From Massilia sp. Leaf139 (lineage in GTDB: Bacteria; Pseudomonadota; Gammaproteobacteria; Burkholderiales; Burkholderiaceae_D), in contig NZ_LMOJ01000012.1 in the NCBI RefSeq assembly GCF_001424165.1, positions 496,863 to 560,862 on the forward strand: a stretch of 64,000 nucleotides of DNA, read 5' to 3'. Shown here piece by piece: positions 1 to 8,971 of this stretch (position 1 is the stretch's first letter; every line of letters starts with the position of its first letter). Under the pieces are notes generated by a model. It did not search any database. It had not been told where the DNA came from and was given only the letters and a program-made list of their open reading frames with translations. Both the position numbers and the translations under genes were made by a program.

Positions 1-3000
1 GCCTACGTGTTCGGCCGCTTCCTCGGCGCCTGGCTGCTGCTCGCCTTCGTGTTCGCCGCCATTCCGCTGGGCGCCTGGTGCGGCAGCCTGCTGCCGGGGA
101 TCGATCCGGATCGTCTCGGCGCGAACGGCTTCCCGAGCTACCTGAATCCCTGGCTGTTCACGCTGCTGCCGAACCTGTTCATCTTCGGTGCCATCTTCTT
201 CGTGCTGGCGGCGCTGTCGCGGCGCATGCTGCCGGTGTACGTGGCCAGCATCGTGCTGATGGTGGGCTATACGATCGCGCCCTCGCTGGCGCACGACTTC
301 GACTACAAAACCCTGGCCGCGCTGATCGACCCCTTCGGCACCACGGCGCTGCTGCGCCTGACCGAATACTGGCCGATCGGCGAGCGCAACGCGCGCCCGG
401 TGCTGCTCGAGGGCGTCTACCTGGTCAACCGCCTGGTCTGGTGCGGCTTCGGCCTGGCGGTACTGCTGCTGGGCTACTGGCGCTTCCACCTGGTCGGCCT
501 GCTGGAAACGCGCGGCGTCGATCCGCGCGCGAGCGGCGAGACGGCATCCACCCTGTCGCAAACGGCCGCGAATACCCGCGAACGGCCCGACTTCGCACGC
601 CGCAGCCTGGGCCTGCTGCTGGCGCGCGAAACCGCGCTGCACCTGCGCCAGTCGGTGGCGACGCTGCCCTTCGTGCTGATCGCGCTGGTCGGGATGGCGC
701 TGCTGGTAGTCGGCAGCTTCGACATCGGCCGCCTGCACGGCGCCGGCACCTGGCCGGTCACCTGGCAGATGCTGGAACTGATCCGCGACGGCTACTCCCT
801 GTACATCCCGCTGGTCACGGCCTTCTATTCGGCCCAGCTGGTATGGCGCGAACGCGATGCGCGCACCAGCCAGCTGTTCGACGCGCTGCCGGTGCCGGGC
901 TGGCTGGCGCCGCTGGCCAAGACCCTGGCGCTGGTCGCCATGCAGGCCCTGTTGCTGTTCCTGGCCATGCTGTGCACGATGCTGTGCCAGCTGGTGCGCG
1001 GCTACTTCGCGCTCGAACCGGGCCTGTACCTGCAGACCCTGTTCACGATCCTGCTGCCGCAGTATGTGCTGCTGGCCGTGCTGGCGATCGCGGTGCAGGC
1101 GCTGTGCAACCGCAAATACCTCGGCTACGCGGTCTTCGTGGCGTTGGGCGTGGCCGCCGTCGCCCTGCAGGGCCGCGGCCTGGATCACGTGCTGCTGCCC
1201 TTCGTCGGCCTGCCCCTGCTCGACTATTCGACCATGAACGGCTACGGCCACCACCTGCTGCGCGCGCGCATGCTGGCCCTGTACTGGGGCGGCCTGCTGC
1301 TGATGCTGCTGGCGGCCAGCGTGGTGCTGTGGCCGCGCGGCGTGAACGCGGAATGGCGCAGCCGCCTGACGCTGGCGCGCCAGAACCTGACCCTGCCGGC
1401 CCTGAGCGCCTTCGGCGCCGGCCTGCTGGTGTTCGCCGGCAGCGGCGCCCTGCTCTGGTACGAACTGGAAGTGGCGGGCAACTACCGCAGCCCCCATGCC
1501 GAAGAGCTGCGCCGCGCTGCCTACGAGACGCGCTACCGCGCCTTCGCCCGCCTGCCGCAGCCGCAGCTGGCCGCGGTCGATCTGCGCGTCGACCTCCATC
1601 CGCGCAGCCGCGTGCTGGCCGTGCAAGGCCTCTACCAGCTGGAAAACCGCAGCGGCACGCCGCTGTCGGATCTGGTGCTGTACCAGCAGCCGGGCGCCGA
1701 TCTGGCCACGCGCCTGTCGCGGCCGGCCCGCTTGATGACGGCCGACCGCAAACGCGGCTTCTTCCACTATAGGCTGGCCGCGCCGCTGGCGCCGGGCGCG
1801 CGCATCGACCTCGCGTTCGAATTGAGCAGCGCGCCGGGCGGCCCGCTCGGCATCGGCAGCGACACGCCGGTCGCCGCCAACGGCAGCTACCTGACGAACG
1901 AGGCGCTGCCGCGCATCGGCTACCAGGCCGAGGTCGAACTGGACGATGCGCGCGACCGCCGCCGCCACGGCCTGGCGCCGCGCGCGCACCGCGCGGCGGT
2001 GCCCTCGGGCGAGCGGATCGCCTTCAGCGCCATCGTCAGCACCGCCACCGACCAGGTGGCCGTGGCGCCGGGCATGCTCGAACGCGAGTGGATCGGCGCC
2101 GAGCGGCGCCATTTCCATTACCGCTCCGAGGGCCTGGTGCCGAATGCCTACGCGATCGCCTCGGCGCGCTACGCGGTGCGCAACGAGCGCTGGCAAGACG
2201 TCGCCATCGACGCCTACTTCGAGCCGGCCCATGCTGACAACGCCGGGCGCCTGCTGCGCGGCGCCGGCGCCGTCCTCGACTACGGCACGCGCCAGTTCGG
2301 GCCCTACGGCCAGCACGACCTGCGCCTGGTCGAGACGCCGCGTGGCAGCGCGGCGCGCGCCTTCCCCGGCATGCTGGCCCTGCCCGAAGACAGCGCCTTC
2401 ATCGCGCGGTACGACGGCAAGCCGGGCACCATCGACTATCCCTTCTACATGGGCGCGTGGAGCACCGCGCACCAGTGGTGGACGCGCCAGCCAGGCGGCC
2501 TGCTGCTGGCCGATACGCTGGCCGAGTACACGGCGCTGATGGCGGTGCGCTCGGCCAGCGGCGCGCCGGCGACGCGGCGCTACCGGCGCGAGGATCTGCG
2601 CGCCTACCTGATGGGCCGCGCGCTGGCGACTGGCCGCGAACGCCCGCTGGTCGACAACGTGGACGAAGCCTGGCTGCGCCAGCGTAAAGGGGGGCTCGCG
2701 CTCTACCTGCTGCAGGATCTGCTGGGAGAAGAGCGGGTGAACGGCGTGCTGCGAGAACTGGCTATGCGCGACGGCGCCCGGACGCCCGACATGGCGGCGC
2801 TGGCGGCGGCGCTGCGCGCGGTGGCGCCGGCCGACAAGGCCTATCTGGTGCGCGACCTGTTCGAGGACATCGTCCTGTACGAAAACCGCGCCGACAGCGC
2901 CAGCGCGCGCCTGCGCCCGGACGGCAAGTACGAGGTAACCCTGCGCGCCCATGCCGCCAAGGTGCGCGCCGGCGCTCCGAGCGAACAGGAGCTGCCGCTG

Positions 3001-3195
3001 GCCGACTACATCGAGTTCGGCGTCGACGACCGCGCCGGCAATCCCCTGGTGCGCGAACGGCGGCGTGTGACCGGCGGGCCGCAGACCGTCACCTTCGTCG
3101 TGGCGGGACGCCCGGCACGCGCCGGCATCGACCCGGATTACAAGCTGATCGACAAGAAGCCCTCCGATAACATGGTTGTTATCGACAACGGTTAA
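1..3195 (+). CDS. ABC-2 type permease fused to degenerate M1-aminopeptidase-like domain (5' partial)
   Basis: The frame is open from the first base of the window, so the gene starts upstream. The first in-frame start-like codon is a GTG at 7, which is unlikely to be the real start. The first ~500 residues hold many hydrophobic membrane segments typical of ABC-2 permeases. The remaining ~560 residues are soluble and resemble the M1-peptidase-like half of bacterial permease/M1 fusion proteins. Counting from the GTG, the gluzincin HEXXH position reads W818-S819-T820-A821-H822 followed by QWW. The first zinc histidine and the catalytic glutamate are therefore missing, and the expected third ligand position looks like D836. 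It probably works with an ATPase encoded upstream, exporting or sensing an unknown substrate. Peptidase activity is unlikely. The family call is from recognition of the fold layout, not from a search. Confidence 0.75.
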   Translation, partial: AYVFGRFLGAWLLLAFVFAAIPLGAWCGSLLPGIDPDRLGANGFPSYLNPWLFTLLPNLFIFGAIFFVLAALSRRMLPVYVASIVLMVGYTIAPSLAHDFDYKTLAALIDPFGTTALLRLTEYWPIGERNARPVLLEGVYLVNRLVWCGFGLAVLLLGYWRFHLVGLLETRGVDPRASGETASTLSQTAANTRERPDFARRSLGLLLARETALHLRQSVATLPFVLIALVGMALLVVGSFDIGRLHGAGTWPVTWQMLELIRDGYSLYIPLVTAFYSAQLVWRERDARTSQLFDALPVPGWLAPLAKTLALVAMQALLLFLAMLCTMLCQLVRGYFALEPGLYLQTLFTILLPQYVLLAVLAIAVQALCNRKYLGYAVFVALGVAAVALQGRGLDHVLLPFVGLPLLDYSTMNGYGHHLLRARMLALYWGGLLLMLLAASVVLWPRGVNAEWRSRLTLARQNLTLPALSAFGAGLLVFAGSGALLWYELEVAGNYRSPHAEELRRAAYETRYRAFARLPQPQLAAVDLRVDLHPRSRVLAVQGLYQLENRSGTPLSDLVLYQQPGADLATRLSRPARLMTADRKRGFFHYRLAAPLAPGARIDLAFELSSAPGGPLGIGSDTPVAANGSYLTNEALPRIGYQAEVELDDARDRRRHGLAPRAHRAAVPSGERIAFSAIVSTATDQVAVAPGMLEREWIGAERRHFHYRSEGLVPNAYAIASARYAVRNERWQDVAIDAYFEPAHADNAGRLLRGAGAVLDYGTRQFGPYGQHDLRLVETPRGSAARAFPGMLALPEDSAFIARYDGKPGTIDYPFYMGAWSTAHQWWTRQPGGLLLADTLAEYTALMAVRSASGAPATRRYRREDLRAYLMGRALATGRERPLVDNVDEAWLRQRKGGLALYLLQDLLGEERVNGVLRELAMRDGARTPDMAALAAALRAVAPADKAYLVRDLFEDIVLYENRADSASARLRPDGKYEVTLRAHAAKVRAGAPSEQELPLADYIEFGVDDRAGNPLVRERRRVTGGPQTVTFVVAGRPARAGIDPDYKLIDKKPSDNMVVIDNG

Positions 3196-3238
3196 AACTC
3201 ACGATATGATCGAGTCACTATTTCAATGAGGTTTATCG

Positions 3239-3448
3239 ATGTCGACCATGCTTGCAGAAGTCTGCGAAAAAATTCAGCTCCTCAATTCCGAGGAAAAGCA
3301 TGAGGTGCTGCGCGTCCTGCTCGAGGACATCGACGGCCCTGCCGACAAGGATGCCGACGAGGCCTGGCGCGACGAAGTCGTGCGCCGCGTAAAGGCGATC
3401 CGCAACGGCGAAGCCGCGATCCGCGCGCTGCAGGACTGGCAGGAGTGA
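3239..3448 (+). CDS. Putative addiction-module component (PF09720-like antitoxin), no partner toxin
   Basis: This 69-residue acidic protein has the layout of the PF09720/TIGR02574 'putative addiction module component' family. A helical N-terminus carries LNSEEKHEVLRVLLEDIDG, followed by an EAWRDEV segment and a C-terminal stretch ending LQDWQE, where the family usually has a Pro-Trp-Glu-Glu type ending. The ATG at 3239 follows an AATGAGG Shine-Dalgarno-like stretch at the right spacing. RelE/ParE-type toxins usually lie directly downstream. Here the next 140 bp hold no toxin gene, only an inverted repeat and the topB terminator. It is therefore either an orphan antitoxin or a protein with another regulatory role. 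Confidence 0.6.
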   Translation: MSTMLAEVCEKIQLLNSEEKHEVLRVLLEDIDGPADKDADEAWRDEVVRRVKAIRNGEAAIRALQDWQE

Positions 3449-3488
3449 GCCGCAGGGCGGCGAACGCCCTGCATGCGCTACGCTGTAT

Positions 3489-3505
3489 TTACCCGGATCG
3501 GGTAA
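3489..3505. repeat. Inverted repeat TTACCCG-GAT-CGGGTAA
   Basis: Perfect 7-bp arms are separated by 3 bp, in the short gap between the antitoxin-like gene and the topB terminator. One strand contains ATCCGGGTAA. The same nine-base core ATCCGGGTA occurs twice upstream of the DUF2239 gene near 62.92-62.96 kb. This suggests a DNA-binding protein site, but the protein is unknown. Confidence 0.45.
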
Positions 3506-3537
3506 TGGTATAAACAGAATACTTCGTTAAGAACAAT

Positions 3538-3570
3538 AAAAAACCGCGGCGCCAGGGCCGCGGTTTTTTT
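3538..3570. terminator. Bidirectional rho-independent terminator of topB and the antitoxin-like gene
   Basis: A 7-bp GC stem, CCGCGGC/GCCGCGG (3544-3550 and 3557-3563) with a 6-nt loop, is flanked by six A residues on the left and seven T residues on the right. It can therefore terminate transcription in both directions. It lies 20 bp beyond the topB stop codon. Confidence 0.85.
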
Positions 3571-3589
3571 GTTTGCCGCCTTGGCGGGC

Positions 3590-6223
3590 TTACTTCTTCG
3601 CCGCCGCGCGCTTGGCCGCCGGCTTGGCCGCCGCCTTCTTCGCCGCAGGTTTTGCTGCAGCCTTCTTCGCTGCCGGCTTGACCGCCACGGCCGCGCCGTC
3701 GCCCTCTTCCACCGCATCGGCTGCTGCCGCCTTGCCCTTGGCAGCCGGCTTGGCCTTGCGCTCCTCGAACTCGAAGCTGATCTTGCCGTCTTTGGCACGG
3801 GTCAGGAAAGCCTTGAAGGAACGGCGCGTACGCTGCGACACGAAGCCCGGCAGCAGGTCGGTCTTGCCGTCGTTGAGCAGCTTCGCCATCTGCTCGGGCA
3901 GGATTTCCTGCTGCAGGATGATGCGGCCGCTGCGGAAGTCGCAGGTCTTCGGCTTGGCGACGCTCTTCTCGCACACATAGGCCAGCGGCATCTCGTAGAC
4001 GCCGCCGAAACATTTCGGGCAAGGGCCGAGCGGGGTCTGGGCGCTGAAGTCGACACCCTCGCCGTCTTCTCCGCCTTCCTGATCCTGGCCGAAGTCGAAT
4101 TCGAGCTTGAAGTTGTTGATCTCCTCGTCGCGCACGATGCGCAGGATGGCCGCGAACGGACGCCCCATCTTCGAGCGGAAACCCTGCAGCGGGCCGATGG
4201 TGCGCTTTTCCAGCAGCTCCTCGACTTCCTCGATCTCGAACTGGCGGCTGCCCGGCGTCTTGCTCATCGAGAAGTCGCACTTGGTGCAGGCGAAGCGGCG
4301 GTAGTTTTCCTTGACCACGCCGGCGCAGTTCGGGCACGGCGCTTTCAAGGTCGCGTACTCGCCCGGGATCGTATCGTTGTTGTATTCCTTGGCGCGCTTG
4401 ACGATGATTTGGGTCATCTGCGCAATCTCGCGCATGAACTCTTCGCGCGAAATCTTGCCCTTCTCCATCTGCGACAGCTTGTATTCCCATTCGCCGGTCA
4501 GTTCCGGCGCCGTGAGTTCGTTCACGCCCAGGCCGCGCAGCAAGGTCATCAGCTGCGATGCCTTGGCGGTCGGGATCAGTTCGCGTCCTTCGCGGATCAG
4601 GTATTTTTCCGTCAACAAGCCTTCGATGATGGCCGCGCGCGTGGCCGGCGTACCAAGGCCTTTACCTGCCATCGCATCGCGCAGCTCGTCCGAATCGACC
4701 AGTTTACCGGCGCCTTCCATGGCCGACAGCAGCGTCGCCTCGGAGTAGCGCGCAGGCGGTTTCGTGACCAGGCCATTCGCGGTGATCTTGTCGGTCAAGA
4801 CCTTTTCGCCCTTGGCGACCGGCACCAGCGTGGCGCCATCCTTGTCGTCGCCGGTGGTGTCCTTGCCGTAGACGGCAAGCCAGCCCGGGTTGGTCATGAC
4901 TTTACCTTCGGTCTTGAACTGGTGGCCGGACACTTCGGTGAAGCGGGTCGTGACCAGGAACTCGGCCGGCGGGAAGAAGACGGCCAGGAAACGGCGCGTC
5001 ACCAAGTCATAAAGCTTCTGCTCCGGCTCGCTCAAATTCTTGGGGATGACGCCGGTCGGGATGATGGCGAAGTGATCCGAGATCTTGGTATTGTCGAAGA
5101 TGCGCTTGTTCGGCTTGACCCAGCCGTTCTTGGTGACCTGCTTGGCGAACTGGTTGTAGTTATTGGTGTCGGCCAGCGCGTCCATCGTCGACTTGACGGT
5201 GGCGATATAGTCTTCCGGCAGGTGGCGCGAATCGGTACGCGGGTAAGTCAGCACCTTGTGCTTCTCGTACAGCGCCTGGGCCAGGCCCAGGGTGTTCTTG
5301 GCCGAGAAGCCGAAGCGGCCGTTGGCCTCGCGCTGCAGCGAGGTCAGGTCGAACAGGGCCGGCGCCATCGAGGTGGTCGGCTTCGATTCTTCCGTAACGT
5401 TGCCCTGCTTGCCGCGGCAGGCGGCGGCGATGGAATCGGCGGCGGCCTTGCTCCACAGGCGCTCGGCGCGCTTTTCCGGATCGTTCTCGTCCTTCTTAAA
5501 ATTCTGGTCGAGCCAGCGGCCTTCGTAGACGCCGGCGGCGCAGACGAACTCGGCACGCACTTCCCAGTAGTCGCGCGGCACGAACTTCTTGATCTTTTCT
5601 TCGCGCTCGACCACGATCGACAGGGTCGGCGTCTGCACACGGCCGACCGTGGTCAGATAGAAGCCGCCCTCTTTCGAGTTGAATGCGGTCATCGCGCGGG
5701 TGCCGTTGATGCCGATCAGCCAGTCCGCTTCCGAACGGCAGCGCGCGGCGTCGGCCAGCGGCAGCATTTCGTCGTCGCTGCGCAGGTTGCGGAAACCTTC
5801 CTTGATCGCATTGGCCGTCATCGACTGCAGCCACAGGCGCTTGACCGGCTGCTTGGCCTTGGCGTTCTGCGCGATCAGGCGGAAGATCAGTTCTCCTTCG
5901 CGGCCCGCGTCACATGCGTTGATGAGGGTGGTGACGTCCTTGCGCTTGATGAGCTTGTTCAGCACCTTCAAACGCGACTCGGTCTTGGCAATGGGGTTCA
6001 GCGCGAAGTACGGCGGGATCATCGGCAGGTGGGTAAAGCTCCACTTGCCGCGCTTGACGTCGTATTCCTCGGGCACCGCGATTTCCAGCAGGTGGCCGAC
6101 GGCGGACGACAGAACGTATTCGTCGGATTCGAAATACTCATCGTGCTTCGTGAAGCCGCCCAGCGTCTTCGCGATGTCGTTCGCGACAGACGGCTTCTCG
6201 GCGATGATGAGGGTTTTGGTCAT
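3590..6223 (-). CDS. topB: DNA topoisomerase III (TopB) with lysine/alanine-rich tail
   Basis: Type IA topoisomerase of 877 residues, which relaxes and decatenates DNA through a transient 5'-phosphotyrosine link. The toprim domain is at the N-terminus, with EKPS at residues 9-12 and the acidic motif DAGREGE at 105-111. The catalytic tyrosine is Y327 in LTYPRTDSRH. Two C-terminal zinc-ribbon-like units follow (C630/C633-C646/C649 and C735/C738-C751/C761). The last ~55 residues repeat KPAAKKAAA-type blocks, a histone-H1-like basic tail that probably adds non-specific DNA affinity. The ATG start gives the standard MTKTLIIAEKPS beginning. It lies downstream of the dprA-smg block on the same strand but is separated from it by a terminator and an oppositely oriented gene, so it has its own promoter within 6224-6589. 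Confidence 0.95.
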   Translation of the reverse strand: MTKTLIIAEKPSVANDIAKTLGGFTKHDEYFESDEYVLSSAVGHLLEIAVPEEYDVKRGKWSFTHLPMIPPYFALNPIAKTESRLKVLNKLIKRKDVTTLINACDAGREGELIFRLIAQNAKAKQPVKRLWLQSMTANAIKEGFRNLRSDDEMLPLADAARCRSEADWLIGINGTRAMTAFNSKEGGFYLTTVGRVQTPTLSIVVEREEKIKKFVPRDYWEVRAEFVCAAGVYEGRWLDQNFKKDENDPEKRAERLWSKAAADSIAAACRGKQGNVTEESKPTTSMAPALFDLTSLQREANGRFGFSAKNTLGLAQALYEKHKVLTYPRTDSRHLPEDYIATVKSTMDALADTNNYNQFAKQVTKNGWVKPNKRIFDNTKISDHFAIIPTGVIPKNLSEPEQKLYDLVTRRFLAVFFPPAEFLVTTRFTEVSGHQFKTEGKVMTNPGWLAVYGKDTTGDDKDGATLVPVAKGEKVLTDKITANGLVTKPPARYSEATLLSAMEGAGKLVDSDELRDAMAGKGLGTPATRAAIIEGLLTEKYLIREGRELIPTAKASQLMTLLRGLGVNELTAPELTGEWEYKLSQMEKGKISREEFMREIAQMTQIIVKRAKEYNNDTIPGEYATLKAPCPNCAGVVKENYRRFACTKCDFSMSKTPGSRQFEIEEVEELLEKRTIGPLQGFRSKMGRPFAAILRIVRDEEINNFKLEFDFGQDQEGGEDGEGVDFSAQTPLGPCPKCFGGVYEMPLAYVCEKSVAKPKTCDFRSGRIILQQEILPEQMAKLLNDGKTDLLPGFVSQRTRRSFKAFLTRAKDGKISFEFEERKAKPAAKGKAAAADAVEEGDGAAVAVKPAAKKAAAKPAAKKAAAKPAAKRAAAKK

Positions 6224-6589
6224 AAATTTCTCGTCTTGCTTATATATATGGTGTATTTGGCCTGCGCATCATACATGCTTGGCGCCGGGGCCGTGATACT
6301 AATGTCTTAGTAGTAACAGTCCTGAATGAGCGGCCAATGATAAGCGCGTTATCGCGCTGTTCGCAAGTAGCCTCTGCACCGTGCCTGTGCAGCGCGCCGC
6401 CGAAAGCGCTTCGATTGCCCGTTCGTGGCGCGTCCGCAACGACGGCGTTTTCGGCCCTGTCGCCGAGAAATTTCCATAGACGGTGGGCGCACTCCTACAT
6501 CCCCGTCATCGCCATTCCGATACAAGGGACGCCCTGCCGCGCGCATGATCGGCTCGTTGGCGCCCACGCGCCGTTTCAGGGGGATGACC
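6224..6589. other. 366-bp divergent intergenic region between topB and the 6590 gene
   Basis: No gene was recognised here. The stretch next to topB is AT-rich (TATATATATGG near 6240-6250) and probably holds the topB promoter. A small inverted repeat AGCGCG-TTAT-CGCGCT lies near 6342-6357. The short open frames in the region have unnatural composition for this genome and no credible start signals. Confidence 0.4.
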
Positions 6590-7048
6590 ATGAGCGATAA
6601 ACACAAAGGCATGGTGAACGAGCACGGCCGCAGCGTGCGGCGCGAGAAGATGGTGCCGGTGGCGCCAGGAAGCCAGCAGGGCAAGGCGCCCGGCGCGGGC
6701 CCCGGCAAGGGCCAGTCGGATATCGGCCTGGGCACGAATGCGGGCTCGATGCAGTCGACCGATGCCGGGTCGCGCGGCGGGCCCGGCTCGCAGACGGGCG
6801 GACGCAGCGCCCGCCAGCAAGCCCAGCGCATGCAGGCGCAGGCCGAGGCCGACCGCCTGGGCGCGTCGCAGCAGTCGGGCGCGGGGGGACTCGAACAGAA
6901 GCAGCATGCGGGTTCGAAAGACTCGGCGCTGGCGCCGCGCTCGCAGCAATCGGCCGGCCCCGGTGCGGGCGGCGGCGGCCATCCGGAACAGCCGGCCTCG
7001 GACTATGGCTCGGGATCGGCGGGTACCGACCGCGATCCGCAGCGCTGA
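6590..7048 (+). CDS. Hydrophilic, predicted disordered hypothetical protein
   Basis: 152 residues starting MSDKHKGMVNEHG, dominated by Gly, Gln, Ser, Ala and charged residues. There is no signal peptide, membrane segment or cysteine. AGGGGG at 6579-6583 sits six bases before the ATG at 6590 and decides the start over ATG 6584. The N-terminus is basic (RSVRREK), while the rest is low-complexity (GPGKGQSD, SQTGGRSARQQAQR, GAGGGGHPEQ). Such composition suggests an intrinsically disordered, possibly stress-related protein, but no function can be assigned. It shares a bidirectional terminator with smg. Confidence 0.6.
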   Translation: MSDKHKGMVNEHGRSVRREKMVPVAPGSQQGKAPGAGPGKGQSDIGLGTNAGSMQSTDAGSRGGPGSQTGGRSARQQAQRMQAQAEADRLGASQQSGAGGLEQKQHAGSKDSALAPRSQQSAGPGAGGGGHPEQPASDYGSGSAGTDRDPQR

Positions 7049-7116
7049 TTTTTAAATGCGGAAGTGAAACTGAGTGTCTCGGTTCCTGGTAAAGCGCCAT
7101 CTGGAGCCGGAAACAA

Positions 7117-7140
7117 AAACTGCCGCAATTGCGGCAGTTT
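7117..7140. terminator. Bidirectional terminator, 24-bp perfect palindrome
   Basis: AAACTGCCGCAA followed by its exact reverse complement forms a long stem. It is flanked by AAACAAAA on the left and TTATTTAT on the right, so it can serve both the hypothetical gene ending at 7048 (plus) and smg ending at 7178 (minus). Confidence 0.8.
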
Positions 7141-7177
7141 ATTTATCGCTCGCGCCAAAGCGCGAACAGTAAATTGT

Positions 7178-7642
7178 TTAGTGCAACTGACGCGGAATCT
7201 GCTCGTCGTCGGAGCCGAACAGGTCGTCGAAAATCAGCGCGTCCGGTTCCTTGTTCTGGCTCCACATCATCATCAGGACGATGATCTTCAGCTTGCTCAG
7301 GGTGACAGGCGATTCATCGACGGCAAGCGCGCGCTCGATGACGATCTCGCGCTGCAAGGGCGTGAGCAGCTTGGCGCTTTCGAGGAACTGGATGAAACCG
7401 ATCGCGGCGCTGCCGAGCTCGTTATATTCCTCGTCCACGTAGTAACGCGTGCCGGTGGAAGCGATCACGTCGGCTTGTTCTTCAGCCGCCATTTCGTTAA
7501 GACCGGTGAGCCAATCGATCGCTTCGCAGATCTCGAAGTCGTCGAAACCGACGGCGGAGAGCTTGCGTGCGAGGGCAGCCGGCTCGGGGCAGGCTTCAGG
7601 ACGATAGTACGTCTCGTAGAGGTAGACCAGGATGTCGAACAT
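7178..7642 (-). CDS. smg: Smg family protein (DUF494)
   Basis: 154 residues beginning [16 protein letters not shown], the standard beginning of the Smg/DUF494 family. Family members are ~150-160 residues and nearly always sit next to dprA. The sequence is acidic, with [17 protein letters not shown] and a C-terminal [14 protein letters not shown] segment. An in-frame start further upstream (7702) would add residues that do not look like the family, so the ATG at 7642 was chosen. The molecular function is not established. Gene-neighbour conservation with dprA is the main clue. Confidence 0.9.
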   Translation of the reverse strand: MFDILVYLYETYYRPEACPEPAALARKLSAVGFDDFEICEAIDWLTGLNEMAAEEQADVIASTGTRYYVDEEYNELGSAAIGFIQFLESAKLLTPLQREIVIERALAVDESPVTLSKLKIIVLMMMWSQNKEPDALIFDDLFGSDDEQIPRQLH

Positions 7643-7803
7643 AGTGACGCTACTGTAGCAGCTAAGCTCGTACAGGTACAAGCTTGCTGCGTGTGTGTGC
7701 ATCCGGCGAACAAAAATCGTCGTTTTTCGGCCTTATCGGTTCATATAGGCTTGTAAGTAATTATCGATATGATGCGCCTTTTTAATATCCTATTCGTGCC
7801 GCA

Positions 7804-8964
7804 TTAATTATGTATTCGCTGCACTTTTCCGCCCGGTAAACGCTCGATCATGCCGGCCATTTCGAGTGCCAGTAAGCCCATGCTTAATTGCCCGATATCG
7901 GAACCAGTACGTTCCAGTAAATCGTCGACGTCGAGGGCTTCGTGTCCGAGTTGATCGAGCAGCTCGGTGCAGCCGGTTTCGGTCGGCAGGGCCTGCGTAG
8001 CGGCGCCGTTCGAAACGGGCGCGCAGGCCAGCGGCGACACCTGCAGCGCCTCCAGTACTTCGTGCACGGTTTCGACCAGGCGCGCGCCGTCGCGTATCAG
8101 TTGATGACAGCCCTTGGCCAGCGGCGCGTGGATCGAGCCCGGCAAGGCGAACACTTCCCTGCCCTGTTCGGCGGCCACGCGCGCGGTGATCAAGGAGCCC
8201 GATTGCGCGGCCGCTTCCACCACCAGCACGCCCGACGACAGGCCGCTGATGATCCGATTACGGCGCGGGAAATTGCCGCTGGTGGGCGGCGTGCCGAGCG
8301 CAAATTCGCTGACGATGCAGCCCTCGTGTGCGATGCGTTCGGCCAGAGATCGGTTGCGCGGCGGATAAGACAGATCGGCGCCGGTGCCGACCACGGCGAT
8401 CGTCGAGCCCGCGCCGCGCAGGGCGCCTTCATGCGCGGCGGCGTCGATGCCGAGCGCCAGGCCCGAGACCACGCACACACCGGCGTTCGACAAGGCCGCA
8501 GCGAAGGCGCCGGCATTGGCCTTGCCCTGCGCGGTGGCATTGCGGCTGCCGACGATGGCCAGCGCCGGCCGCGCGAGCAGGTCGATGCGCCCTTTTATAT
8601 AGAGCAGCAGCGGCGGATCGGGAATGTTGGCGAGCGCCTGCGGGTAATTGGCCTCGCCCAGCGCCAGCACGTGGTGCGAGGGCGTGTGCAGCCAGTCGAT
8701 CGTGGTGTCGATCAGTTCGCGCGTCTGGCGCGAAGGCGGCGCGCACAGCGAGCGGGCCAGTGCGGGGCCGACGTGAAAGGCCAGCGCGTCGTGGCCGGCC
8801 TCGAAGATGGCGCGCGGCGAGCCGAAAGCGGCAAGCAGCGCGTGCGCCGTGCGCGGCCCCACCCCACGTGCGCCATCGAGGCGCAGCCAGTCGGTGAGGT
8901 CGTCGCTTAGGTCGTCGATGAGGGCGGCGCTGCGGCTGGCGGGGGTGGGTTCCGTGTCCTGCAC
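7804..8964 (-). CDS. dprA: DNA-processing protein DprA (Smf)
   Basis: 386 residues. It contains the DprA Rossmann-like core with IVGSRNAT, VVSGLALGIDAAAHEGAL and the conserved FPRRNRIISGLS segment, then SGSLITARVAAEQGREVFALPG. The C-terminal ~70 residues (LDVDDLLERTGSDIGQL) form a winged-helix-like domain. DprA loads RecA onto incoming single-stranded DNA during natural transformation. The start codon lies 7 bp after the stop of the upstream LysM gene, implying co-transcription. The gap to smg is 161 bp. Confidence 0.95.
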   Translation of the reverse strand: MQDTEPTPASRSAALIDDLSDDLTDWLRLDGARGVGPRTAHALLAAFGSPRAIFEAGHDALAFHVGPALARSLCAPPSRQTRELIDTTIDWLHTPSHHVLALGEANYPQALANIPDPPLLLYIKGRIDLLARPALAIVGSRNATAQGKANAGAFAAALSNAGVCVVSGLALGIDAAAHEGALRGAGSTIAVVGTGADLSYPPRNRSLAERIAHEGCIVSEFALGTPPTSGNFPRRNRIISGLSSGVLVVEAAAQSGSLITARVAAEQGREVFALPGSIHAPLAKGCHQLIRDGARLVETVHEVLEALQVSPLACAPVSNGAATQALPTETGCTELLDQLGHEALDVDDLLERTGSDIGQLSMGLLALEMAGMIERLPGGKVQRIHN

Positions 8965-8971
8965 GGTGGAT

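Noticed and set aside
3540..3600. Inverted repeat near 3.55 kb as a mobile-element end
   Set aside because: The stem with flanking A and T runs is a standard bidirectional terminator.
3569..6310. Very long plus-strand open frame opposite topB
   Set aside because: It is the antisense of a clearly recognised topoisomerase; long antisense frames are expected at this GC content and the translation has no family features.
6337..6600. Short plus-strand frame before the 6590 gene
   Set aside because: Unnatural amino-acid composition, no ribosome site, and it overlaps the start region of a better-supported gene.
7117..7140. Perfect 24-bp palindrome as an operator
   Set aside because: Its position between convergent genes and its A/T flanks fit a bidirectional terminator better.
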